Below are positions 40,816 to 51,800 of a stretch of 64,000 bases of DNA, one piece after another. The DNA lies in NCBI GenBank assembly GCA_019916065.1, contig CM034239.1, positions 37,968,419 to 38,032,418 of the forward strand. The letters are read 5' to 3'. This stretch comes from Vitellaria paradoxa (taxonomy: Eukaryota; Streptophyta; Magnoliopsida; Ericales; Sapotaceae). The notes beneath the pieces were generated by a model. The model had not been told where the DNA came from and searched no databases. It saw only the letters and a program-made list of their open reading frames with translations. How positions within the stretch are numbered: position 1 is the stretch's first letter; each line of letters opens with the position of its first letter. The position numbers were made by a program, and so were the translations under genes.

Positions 40816-41094
40816 GGCTCCTTCTTCCATCTATTCTCTTCTCATATTCTATTTCGGCTTTATTTGGTTTGAAAAAAAATTACAAAAAAATTATATAAAT
40901 TTCTGTTAATTTTATATTACATTAATTTTTTTTTTCACTGTATACATTACGAATTCTCAATTTATTTTATTTTTTTCACTCTAAAAACACACTTCATTTC
41001 ATTTTGAATAACTAAAGTAATGATTTTTTTAGGGGTCGGTTTGGACCTTAAAAAAAAGAATTCTTTAAAACTTTTACTAAACTCACACTCTAAG
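40816..41094. other. Spacer with a diverged MITE
   Basis: 40858-41000 resembles family B (tttatttggtttgaaaaaaa ... 'tacattacgaattctc' ... 'cactctaaaaacac'). Confidence 0.35.
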
Positions 41095-41433
41095 ACAGTG
41101 TTTGGCAACTCAAAAATTAGTAAAAAAATATTACAAATTAATTTTTGTGTGTTTGGTAAAATTATAAATTTTTTTATTTTTTTAATTTGTTACAGTAAAA
41201 AGTACCACTCTATAATTATAATTTTTTTATTTGTTACGGTAAAAAATATATCAAACACTCAAAAGTTATAACTTTTTTTCATTACTATAGTAAAAAATTT
41301 ATCAAACATTCAAAAGTTATTAAAAAATACTAAAAATTTTACTTGGTTCAATCAAACACACAAAAAGATGTAAAAAAAAAAAACAACCAAAAATTTACCA
41401 AAATTTAAATTTTTTTTAACTACCAAACACCTT
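41095..41433. repeat. MITE-like element, family C, copy 3
   Basis: The inverted ends acagtgtttggcaactc and aactaccaaacacctt are flanked by ctaag on both sides (41090-41094 and 41434-41438). The interior has repeated 'gttacagtaaaaa' and 'atcaaacactcaaaagtta' blocks. Confidence 0.55.
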
Positions 41434-41438
41434 CTAAG

Positions 41439-42055
41439 TTAAGCCCCGTTTCTCAATAGTGACTTAAAATGAATAACCCAGACTTTGCAAAAACTCTTGC
41501 TCTATAAATTTTGTGTATTTTTTTATATTTTTATAATAAATTATCTAAAAAATTAGTTGAACAGTTGATCTTTAGAAATAAAAATAAAATAGTAATTTCC
41601 AAAATATTGTTAAATTTAAAAAAAAAAGTTTGTAATTTCAAATTTCAATTGGAAAATTTAATAAGTCTTATTAGAAATTCTAATTAAAAACTTCAATTGA
41701 TATTTATTTTGTTACTTTAGTGGATCCAAATCCTTTCATGACTAGAACCCATTACTCCGGAACCTTAAAACTAAACTCTAATCTTTCTCTTGGTTAGTTT
41801 TATTTACCGTCTAGGTCGGAATATGCGAGACCATTGTCGACAAGATGAATATATTAACTTGAAATTGATGCTTTATTTAATGTTCTAATTTATTTTAAAG
41901 TAAATTATTTAGTTAATATGTTTATTAAATTTTAAATGATGCAAGTATAAAAATTAATTGTTCTGATTTTAAGGTAAATTAATTATTTAATATATTTATT
42001 AAATTTTAAAATATTTAAAGATTCATAACGCAAACTGTAAAATATTATTGATCAT
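41439..42055. other. AT-rich spacer
   Basis: Nothing recognised. Confidence 0.4.
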
Positions 42056-42449
42056 TGCAGCTTCTCATTTCTATTAACCCAGCGTTCGAGTATCACTACT
42101 TACACGTAATACAAATACAATAACATGTAAAGTGTATGTGACGCAACACAGAGAGTGTTGTGACTTCGTTTAATCGTTTAATAGGATGAAAAGAAAATAA
42201 CCAAAACTCAATCTAAAACAATTTTTTTTTTTGAGAAGAAAAAAAGTAATAATAATGATGATAATAATATACTTTTATTTACAGCAGCTTTATAAATTAA
42301 TTAGGAAATAAGAGTAAATTAAAACTAATTATGAAATAAAATAAATTTAAACTAATTAGAAAATAAAAGTAAACACAAATTAATTAGAAAATAAAATAAA
42401 ATAATTCTAAATAGTGTTGAAGATGCTGTTTTGCCAGTGTCTTCTATCA
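42056..42449 (-). repeat. Probable 3' LTR of the second gypsy element
   Basis: The right edge is set by the polypurine tract next to tgatagaagacactggc on the minus strand. The left edge is a guess, near 'acccagcgttcgagtatcac'. There is no partner LTR to confirm length. Confidence 0.4.
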
Positions 42450-42558
42450 TTCCCCTCCACTTGAAAAGAACTCGTTTTTGAATGATCATCATTCTCATAC
42501 AATTCCTTGAATTGTTCAAAATCTAGAAGTTTGGCAGAAATAGTAACAAGTAAAGTGG

Positions 42559-44545
42559 CTAGTTAGTAATTCCAGATTTATGAATAATAACATAATCAAA
42601 CATTTCGAGATAATTTGCCCACCTAACTAACATGCAATCAACATGCTTCTGCCCATAAAAGTGCTTGAGTGAATTCTTTAGGCAAAAGATAAGCCTCTCA
42701 CGTTTTAAGAGCACGGTACATAGTATAGAGTTTTTGTTGATATGTTGATCACTTTTGTCTAGCATCACTTAACTTTTCACTAGAGAAGGCAACAGGTTTC
42801 CTCTCTTAAGAAAGAACACCCCAATGCTAAGTCCACTGGCATCACATTCGAGTTCAAATGTGCTGTAGACAAGTTTTGTTTTCCTTGATTAATTTGAAGC
42901 TACAATCCATAGCTTCTCTCCATTGAAATTTACCATTTCTTCAAACAATTAATAACAGGGGCCACAATGGTGCTAAAGTTTCTTATAAGCCTACAATAAA
43001 AGATTGCTAGGTTATGAAAACTCCTCACCTCAATTATAGTCTTAGGTGTAGGCCATTTTCGAATGGCTTTCACCTTTTCTTTATTAACATGAATGTCTTT
43101 ATTACTTATAATAAATCCTAATAATACTAAACTATTTGTTAAAAATACACACTTCTTTAAGTTGACAAACAATTCGTTCTTTCTTAACACATTCAGAACT
43201 TGATTAATATGATCAAAGTGCTCCTCTACACTCTTATTATAAATCAACAAATTATCAAAATAGACATTAACAAAGTGGAATAAATGGTTTGAGTACCTAA
43301 GTCATAAAAAGTATGAATGTACTTGGCACATTAGACAAGCCAAAAGGTATGATTAACCACTCATATAACCTATCATTTGTCTTAAAAATTGTCTTTCATC
43401 CACCTCCCAAACGAATTCTAATTTGGTGATAATCACTTTGCAGACCTATCTTGGTGAATATCTTGGCACTACTCAATTGATCAAGCAAATCATCAAATTT
43501 AGGGATGAGAAATTGATGCCTTACTGTTATTTTGTTGATAGCGCGACTATCCACACACATTTTCCAACTCCCATCCCTCTTAGGAGTAAGTAAGGCAGGT
43601 ATGGCACAAGAGTTAATGCTTTCTCATATGTGTCTCTTTTGTAATAGCCACTTTACTTTCTCCCTCAAGATCTTATTCTCTTTAGGACTCATGCGGTAAT
43701 GGGATAGATTTGGCAAGCTAGCTCCAGAAACAAAATCAATGCAATGTTATATATCTCGCATTGGAGGCAATTGTGTTGGTTCTACAACTAGATCACTAAA
43801 TTTTGCTAATAATCTTCGAACTTCCTCAGGTACAAGCTGTATACAAGTTTTAGCATCTTTCACGTCCTATACAAACTCATCCTCGTCAAGAGCCATGGAG
43901 AACAATGCATTCTTTTCCACTTTTGGAATAGTTGTACTCCTCTGAGTTGGAACTACTAGTATCATTTTACAATTCCATGAGAAAGAATAGGTGTTGTCTC
44001 TTCCTTTGTGGGTTGTATCCACATCATATTGCCAAGGTTGACCAAGTAGCACATAACATGCATCCATCTTCACAACATTACATAGAACATCAAATTTGTT
44101 AGATTTGCCCAAAGACAAAGGCAAGAGATATTATTGAGTGATCATCACGTTAGGCCCCTTTTGAATCTACCCAATGTTGTAAGGGTGAGGATGCAGTTGT
44201 GTTTTCAGTTTGAGATGATTCACAAGACTTTGAGAAACTAGGTTCTCACTACTACAACTATCTATCACAAGGCGAGACATATTAGTGCCAATAGAACACT
44301 TACTTTTAAAGATCTGCTTATATTGTATTTCATTAGATTGTATTAGTGTGTATAATAGCCTCTTCACAACATATACCACTTCGTCAACATCTTCGTCAAC
44401 CACCTATAAGTCACCATCTTCCTCAACTACTTTTTCCCCATCGTTGTCTTCCTCACACTTAGGTTGGGTAATATTGCCGTACTTGCGTCTAGGGCAGTCA
44501 CTAGACTTGCGCCTTATCTAATTGCATTTGAAATAGTGAATTTCC
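42559..44545 (-). pseudogene. Gypsy pol fragment: zinc knuckle, protease, RT (broken)
   Basis: The protease region has LVIDSCSSENLVS (family DSG, here DSC). The RT region contains the equivalent of the catalytic box as YFDNLLIYNKS near 43270-43245, with the second aspartate replaced by asparagine, and NLKKCVFLTNSLVLLGFI after it. An RNase H relic (HFYGQKHVDCMLVRWANYLE) ends near 42559. Degenerate knuckle FKCN...DCP near 44540-44490. Many stops. Confidence 0.8.
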
Positions 44546-45800
44546 TTGGTTGTTTCTTATTTCTCTTTCCCCTTCAATTCTAACCTCTTAGTTTCTTTTC
44601 CCCCTGAATCTACTATTTTGCTTGCGGTGTGACTTGACGAAGCCTTGTTATTAGACACAAACCATTGGTTTAAGGGACTTCTTGGTGTTCTCCTCGATTG
44701 CATGATGCGTTCAGCTCATAGAGTCAGGTTCTGAGCTTGATTAACTAATTGCATAGTTTGCATGGCTAAGCGATCCTGCACCCCATAATTAAGTCCATTG
44801 ATGTAACGTGCAATTTGTTGGTCTCTCATTTAGATTACACCTGGATTGTAAACGTAAGAACTCTTCAGTATAGGCAGTTACAGTGCACGTACCTTAACAA
44901 TAATTCTTCAATTGTTGAAAGAGTATTTGTTCATAGTCGTGAAGTAAAAATCTACTCTTCAAGAGAATCTTCATTCTAGCCCAATTCCTCACAACGGGTT
45001 GCCCTCTCATTCAGAGTTGCTCTTGATAACGCTGCCACTATGCACCAACACCATCCTTTAATTTATAGACCACAAAATCTACCTTCTGTTTTGGTTCAAT
45101 ATGCATAACGTCAAAGAAATGTTCTACCTCATAAATCTAGTCCAGAAAATTGCTTTATATGAACAATTTCTTTGAAAGTGGAAAAATCCGCTTTAATTTT
45201 ATAAGTATCTTGTTGCTGTGCCGCAACCCTTCTTCTTGGTCGTTGCTTAGTTTCGTACTTCTATTCAAAATCTGTAACGATCCGCATCCGTATAGTATAA
45301 TATTGTTCGTTTTGGATTTGGTAAGCTGCTTCCCAGGAGGTTACCTATCCTGATACTGCCCCCACTGGAGCACATTTAATCCTGGAGTTCCCACTGAATC
45401 CATTGTCCTCATGACTTTAAAACGCGTTGTACTATATTGATATCGAATATTATATATATGCCATTTTCTTCCACGACCCAAGCGATGTAGGATGGAAGGC
45501 ATTGCTTCTTTACTTCACCTCTGGCTTCACTCTCCCGCAGGCAGAGTCCCTCACGGGCAGGTCTCTCGCAGTCCCTAACAAAATCCTCATCCAAATCCTT
45601 TGCTAGAGGCATCACGTCATCCTCCCACTAATTCCTAGTGTACCTCATGAGTTTGGGGACTGCTCATGGTACAGCTGGAACATTGACTTGCATTTTCCTA
45701 ATAAATTTAATTAGGGTCTCCATGTTTCTAGCCATCTCTTTTATGTATCGCTCTTCCCTTGAAAGTCGATTTCTTTGATTATTTTCTTGCCTAGCCATCT
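44546..45800 (-). pseudogene. Gypsy gag, broken and split by a Cassandra LTR
   Basis: Broken frames upstream of the knuckle include QRNRLSREERYIKEMARNME near 45770-45710, the DVMPLAKDLDEDFE stretch ending at 45586, and after the insertion KYETKQRPRRR and DTYKIKADFSTFKEIVHI. The gag reading resumes across the insertion once one copy of the 5 bp duplication is removed. Confidence 0.6.
45273..45580 (-). mobile_element. Cassandra-type solo LTR carrying a 5S rRNA-like sequence
   Basis: 308 bp, TGTTAGGG...CGTTACA on the minus strand, flanked by the duplication aaatc (45268-45272 and 45581-45585). Minus-strand landmarks of Cassandra LTRs are present: CTACATCGCTTGGG, AACGCGTTTTAAAGTCATGA, then a 5S-like part at about 45329-45402 with GGGAACTCC, TTAAATGTGCTCC and AGGATAGGTAACCTCCTGGG, matching the second half of plant 5S rRNA (C box GGATGGGTGACCTCCTGGG, two changes). 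Only one LTR is present, so the element was reduced by LTR recombination. The family identification rests on this 5S block and the LTR ends. Confidence 0.85.
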
Positions 45801-45830
45801 CAAGATCGGCTCGATACCACCTGACATAGC

Positions 45831-48216
45831 ACAAAACGTTAATGGGTCTAGAATTTAAAAACTTTTTGAAGATATTTTATACATGAACAATAAATATTAT
45901 GGGTATAGAATTTAAATTTTAAAATAGACTTTATTATCATTTGTTTTGGGATTTTTTATAAAATGGTACAGAAATTAGTACTACACTAATTTTGTTTAAG
46001 AGTGAACGTTTTAAGTATGACAGAATTGATTGCTTTTAAAGACAATTATTGAACTTAACTTATTTTTTTATGATTTTTTTTAGATATAATGGGTGTGTTT
46101 AGTTTGTTAAAAATTGCTGAAAAATTTTGAAAATCTTTAAAAATTATTCACTTTTTATCTAATTGCACGAATTACAAACTCATAAATTATCTTATTTCAT
46201 CTCATTTTATCTCACTTTTTGTCACTCCAAATGCATTCGATATTTTGTTGAAACAATCATTTTTTTTTTTTTTGGTTCCAATATCTTGCATTGTAGTTCT
46301 TCAATTATTATTATGTTTATTTTTGCTCAATTTCATGCATTAAATTACAAAAAAATAAAAAATAAAAAAATTTGAGTTTATTAGAGACATGACTTGGCCA
46401 TTTCATTGCAAAAATAAATAAATAAAACTGATGAGAGTATGGAAGAGAATCTTAGAGCGCGAACATCCGCACATTGATCAAGTAAGTTCATCAAGTTTGG
46501 GTGCTAATAGCTGATTTTAAGATATTATACTTGATTTAAAGATCGGGTAGACATAACATCTTAAAAGATATTTATAATTATTAAATAAATTAAAAAGTTC
46601 ATATTTAGTTTGTGATTGACTCACTAAAAACTCATTCAAAATTTGTTTGTTGTGAAATCAAATTAAAGTTGAGCATAATTTGTAATTCAAACTTGATTTA
46701 ACATCGATTCAATATAAATTTATGTAATACAATCAATTTGCTTGAAAATTTAACAAGTAAAGTTTAAATTTAAATAACTTACCAATAAACTCAACTTGTT
46801 TGTCACTCTAAATGCACCGCATTAACCCACACACTGTTAACCACTCCACTAACAAGTTACCTAACATGCCTGTGGAAGTTATAAATTAAACTTGCTAGAC
46901 ATTGCATCTGGTGAGCTTTCGGTTTTAGTAAGGGCATATTTATTTTGGAAGTATCAGAGGAGGAATTTTACTTGAGTAATTTTTGTTGGGAGTGGGACTA
47001 ATAATTACATTACATTAGGGGTAAACATTATTTTTTACAGGGATAAATTGTTATTGAGAGGTCAATAACGGGAAATAATAAAAAAAATATATCTTTTTTT
47101 CACTACGCTATTAAAACATTCCGCTACAATCTTATCAAATCTTAAGCAACGTTCTCTTTCAGGTAAATTCTCTCTTGGTCAACTTATTCTGTTTCTAAAT
47201 ACAATTAAATTTACTTCTTCAAAATTTTTAACATTTCAAATATAATATAATTATTAACGAGTAATATTTATTTTTTCAATACAATTATAAGTATCATGAA
47301 CTTGTTATTTTATTAATTATTATTGTGGTAATAATTATTCCTGTAAACTTTTACCCTCAAAATTTCCCATCTTTCACCAAACGTTTCCTGTATTAATAAA
47401 CCTCCAACATAGGAGGAGGATGAATCCCAAGTATTTCAATTAGGTGGCAGGAAGTGCGGCTCAATGGCCTGGTGCATGAGCTGCTCCTAGCTTCAAGTGC
47501 ATAAGTAGTTCCTACCTCCAAGCATGAGAACAAATCAAATGCGACTGTGTGACATTTGGAGGACATTCATATATCATCTACACTATTTTGAATCCGTTCG
47601 GTAAGATATAAACTATTAAAAAATTCTAAAAATCTTTAAAAATTATTTAATTTTTATCTTATTACACAAATTACAAATTCATAAATTATCTTAAATTATT
47701 TCATTTTAATCACTCTAAATGTCCCCTATATCATAAAATATTAAAAATATTGATTAATAATAAATAAAATTAATAATTTAATAAAATCTTTTAATTTCTT
47801 TTATTGATATCCTTTAACCACTAATAATCATTTATAATTTAAAGGACTTATATGGGTAATTTTTTAAATTTTATAAATTATTTAAATAGTTTTATCTTTG
47901 CATTTTATTAATTTCTTTATACACTCCTTAACTTCCTACTTTTTTTATTTATCTTCTTAAAATACTCGTTAGCTACTCACTCTTTACTTATATGCCACTA
48001 TTTTTTTTATTTGAAATAAATATTTTGGTTTTTTAATCTTTGATTAATTTTATTTTGCCAATTTAAAAAAATATATAAAAAAATTCGTAAATATTAAACT
48101 CTCACGTCAGGGTGTACTTCCTCCTTTAAGAGAAGACTTGGAATTGAATTCAATCTTTTTAGTTGGAGTCATTCTATGTTCCAACAAAAACATCAGTTCA
48201 GCAAGGAAAATGACAT
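45831..48216. other. AT-rich spacer with diverged MITEs
   Basis: Two family B-like pieces share the core 'acgaattacaaactcataaattatctt': 46090-46240 and 47585-47730. Between them, 46925-47390 has matching ends ('gggtaaacattattttttac' against 'aaacttttaccct') suggesting another foldback element. T-run at 46258-46273. No gene. Confidence 0.4.
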
Positions 48217-48225
48217 GCTCAAATG

Positions 48226-48417
48226 ACCCACCGCTGGTTGGTCCAGTGAAATAGGGATTGAATTTAAGGCTTGAATGAAATATTTAAGTCGTGAGTTCAA
48301 TTCACATCCTGGACGGCCCGATCGTAAGTGAGAGGCCATGATGGTGGGGTTCTGCGCTAGTCTCCCTGGGGTTTGTAACCCGGTGCCTAAAGGGTCCGTC
48401 GGGTGATATTCTCGTCA

Positions 48418-48455
<38 letters not shown>
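48226..48455 (+). mobile_element. tRNA-derived SINE with A-tail and target duplication
   Basis: The 9 bp duplication gctcaaatg flanks it (48217-48225 and 48456-48464). The 5' part has an A-box-like tggtccagtg near 48240 and a B-box-like gagttcaattc at 48293-48303, at normal tRNA spacing. The body ends in a 37 bp A-run at 48419-48455. No protein. The intact tail and perfect duplication indicate a fairly young copy, just downstream of the transporter gene's 3' end. Confidence 0.9.
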
Positions 48456-48458
<3 letters not shown>

Positions 48459-48475
48459 CAAATGCCGCACAAACT

Positions 48476-48477
<2 letters not shown>

Positions 48478-48504
<27 letters not shown>
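48478..48504. repeat. AG microsatellite
   Basis: (AG)n immediately after the SINE target duplication. Confidence 0.9.
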
Positions 48505-48507
<3 letters not shown>

Positions 48508-48809
48508 AATAAGAGCAGATCTCATTTCTTATTAATACCATAAGTTAAGAACCTAGAAGAACATGGACCAAAAGCTCTCTACCAAATTAACCCTATCCGG
48601 GACCTTGCTACACACGGCCCACAAAAAATGAAGATTATGCAAAACAAGGGTTAACATTAATTAATTTGTTCCCAAACTAGGATGTTGATGAGCTCCAAAA
48701 GAAACAATACTCTTCTCACCATGCATTTCAATTGAGAATTGTGGGTAGGAAAAGCAACTTTCTTGGTTTTGTTGATATTTTCATACTGATAAAAAAGCTT
48801 TTGTCTCAG

Positions 48810-51800
48810 TCATGTTGGTGGAAAGAACCTGTTGAGATTGAAAGGCAGGGTGTAAAACTCTTCATTTCTGTTGTCACCCCCGAATTTTCTGAACTTCCCC
48901 CACCATGGCATCCCTCGATCTTTCATAGACTTCTGTACCTCTATTGTGTTGTCTAGAAACACTGCAACTATCAATCCCACTGTTGGTGGAGAAGAGAAGA
49001 GGGTATTCATGAATGCATTGAACTGCAAAAAGTAAGATCACGACATAACGTCATAGTAAGTCCAGTTAAATTATGGGTTAATTGCCTTTATCGCTTACAT
49101 ATTAGAGGCAATAGCTTATATATTAGAGGTGAAAATCATTCATACTGAAGTAAATACGTTAAAAAATTTATCAAAGATAATGATTTTGGCGATTAGTAAC
49201 TTCAAAAAATATATTTACGCTCCCTTTACTTCATAATCCCTATAATTAAGAACTTCTCGATTCTATTTGACTCCCAATAGGTATTTTTGTCTTTTTCCAC
49301 TTGAAATTTAACACAAGAGATATAAAAGTACCTTTTCTAAGTACAAGGAGGCGTTGGTGATTTTTACACCTTTATTACTAAAGGAATTAACCCTTAGACT
49401 ATCTAGTTTGTTCAGATAATACTCACCCATCCGGCATTGGTCCGGACAAGACCTCTGTGAAGACTCTGGTATTCGAAAAAAAATTGAGGAACGGATATCC
49501 CAAGAAAGAGTGAGAGCCCCGTTATGGTGAGATTTCTCATGGAATTCATGTTTGTGAACTGCAGAAACGAGAGGCCAACTGAACCTGCTCACACACACAG
49601 GTACAAGGGAACCTTGTGAAGACAATAAAGAAATAACAGGAACAGAAATTTTCCCAGATGGCGATGGCATACCCACAAGGCCGAAGAGAACGCAATACAA
49701 TGCAGCATAAATGGGGAAAGGTATCGATGCAAAAACAGCTCCGAATTTTCCTGAAAACACAACACAGCATACCTATTAGGGTTTTTTTTTTTCTTGGCTT
49801 CCAGAAAACCACAACCCAACCCTCTCAACATGATTTTCTGTTCTAATTGCACGAGTTGACTGCTCTCGCCTAGAAAGACAATTAAACATACATACTCTTA
49901 GGGGAGGCAATGTTTGACCCGACACAAAAAATGAAATTACTGAGAGAATATAAACACGACATGAATACATTTAACTCAAAATGCATCCAATTTGATCTGG
50001 TTTTGAAATAAATTAATGATTTAACATGTCAATTAAATTTTATGATATTTGAATATAAACACAAATTGATGAGAAACTTCATGCACGTATGGGCATAGTG
50101 ATTGAAACTTCGTAACCTAGGAAAATTGGTGTTCTAGGAGTTGCATGTACCAACCCAAGATGGAGAAGAATATCATGAAGCCAGCAGAAATTTGAACGAC
50201 TCTGCGGCTTCCAACTCGAGTGAGTCCAAGGAGTCCCACATTTTCCCTGAAGCATGGCGCAGTTCTTTGTCAAGTTTATACTTTTCTACCAAAAGAACTA
50301 TTGCTGAATATTCCAAACATCACAGTTCACTTACACTGATACGGTAGAACCAGTGCCTGTTCCAAAAAGACCGTCAAGCAAAACACTGATCCCCTGCAAA
50401 ATGACAATGCGAACAGAATGGTACATATTTTAATACAGAGCGATTATCAGCTGCATAAAGAAGCTAAATAGGATAATGACAGTTGCCAATTACATGAGTA
50501 GTTGTGACAAGAATACATTAAGCAGAAACAAAAGTCATAAGAACTGATATCTAAAACACTTGGCACTCAAGGCTGTCAAAATCAGGATATTACATTGGAT
50601 CACTAGAGGGGTTTACAAAACGAGATGGAGAAAATGAGTTTCTTGATAATGCATTTTGCAATATAACGTAGCAGTATTAGTAAAGAAAGGGGCAAAAGGA
50701 TATTGAATAAAAGGGAAAAAAGGAAGAAGAAGAAAAAAAAAAAAAGAGACGTTGAACAAGAGTTTTTTAATTTGATGATTGATTTTTAAAAAATGATAAA
50801 AGAAATAAAGACAAACACAAAAAAGAAAATTAAGCTATTTGACTATTTAGAAAAACAAAATGAGAAAAATGTAATGGTCTACCATGCAAGGAGGAAAACT
50901 TTGTGGTGCTGGTTTTATTTAAGAAATATAGCATATCAAAGAGAGGGAGATAGATATTATTTATAACTCTCTAGTTTTTGTGAATATTATAATGTAGAAG
51001 TATCAACTGTTTTAATTTTTTTTTTTTTTTTAGCTTATTTGGTTTAATATGACTTATTTTATTTTGAATTGATTTAGACAGTGTAAAATAACAAATAACA
51101 ACAACAATAATAATAAGCCAACATAGTAAGCAAGATAAAATATAAAGTTTGGATCTGATCAAAGTCTACACAAAAATCTTAAGCCACTACCTCCAAGGAT
51201 ATTTTTCATAAGATTGGGTTCAATTTGCCTAAAATGGGCTCAAACTTGTAAGATCTGGATTTAAAATTTAACAACTATGCTTGCACTGTTAAGGAACCAT
51301 ACTACACATCGCGTCTCTAACTTGAAGTATCCAAAAAAAAAAAAATATTATTCTAATTCAACTCACTCATATTTACTAGGATGTAGTCTGTTGTCACCAA
51401 ATACTCAATAAATAACTAAAAAATTTTCAAATATGTTCACCTGCCAGCCAATGCCCCGGCTCAACACATAGGCAGGAGGTGGAGTGGCAATCGCCAAACG
51501 AGATGCTGCCTTGTATGCACCAGTGGACTGCATAATGAAATTTTAAAAGAAGTCAAACTCTTGGCCAATTAGATATTATATCATAAAAGCATAAATTTTT
51601 TATAAAGCAACGTAGTTTGTGGACAGCTCAACTAGTAGCAACAGTGTTGTCAATGTGCAGTCTTTTCAAGTATAGAACATTTTGTTCATAAGTGGAACCT
51701 CGGCTGTTTGGTTTCCCTCCTTACACAAACACATAAAAAGGGTAAATAAAATAAAGTAAAACAAAGGAAAAAGAAGAAGCAGCATAAGAAGTAACTAGAA

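Larger units (their letters stand above)
42056..45830 (-). mobile_element. Second Ty3/gypsy element, strongly decayed, no 5' LTR found
   Basis: Minus-strand order: a PBS-like tggtatcgagcc near 45812-45823, degenerate gag, zinc knuckle, protease, reverse transcriptase and RNase H start, then a polypurine tract (gtggaggggaa, 42450-42460) and a probable 3' LTR starting at 42449. The rest of RNase H and the integrase are absent between about 42540 and 42460, so the 3' half of pol is deleted. A Cassandra solo LTR is inserted in gag. The right side after 45830 does not resemble the 3' LTR. Confidence 0.8.

Noticed and set aside
45329..45402. A 5S rRNA gene
   Set aside because: Only the second half resembles 5S, the internal promoter boxes are altered, and it lies within an LTR with its own target duplication. 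It is a Cassandra-derived 5S-like block.
49308..49852. Three overlapping minus-strand frames of 87-150 codons
   Set aside because: They are read-through of NAT1 exons 12-13 into introns; the spliced model explains the conserved parts.
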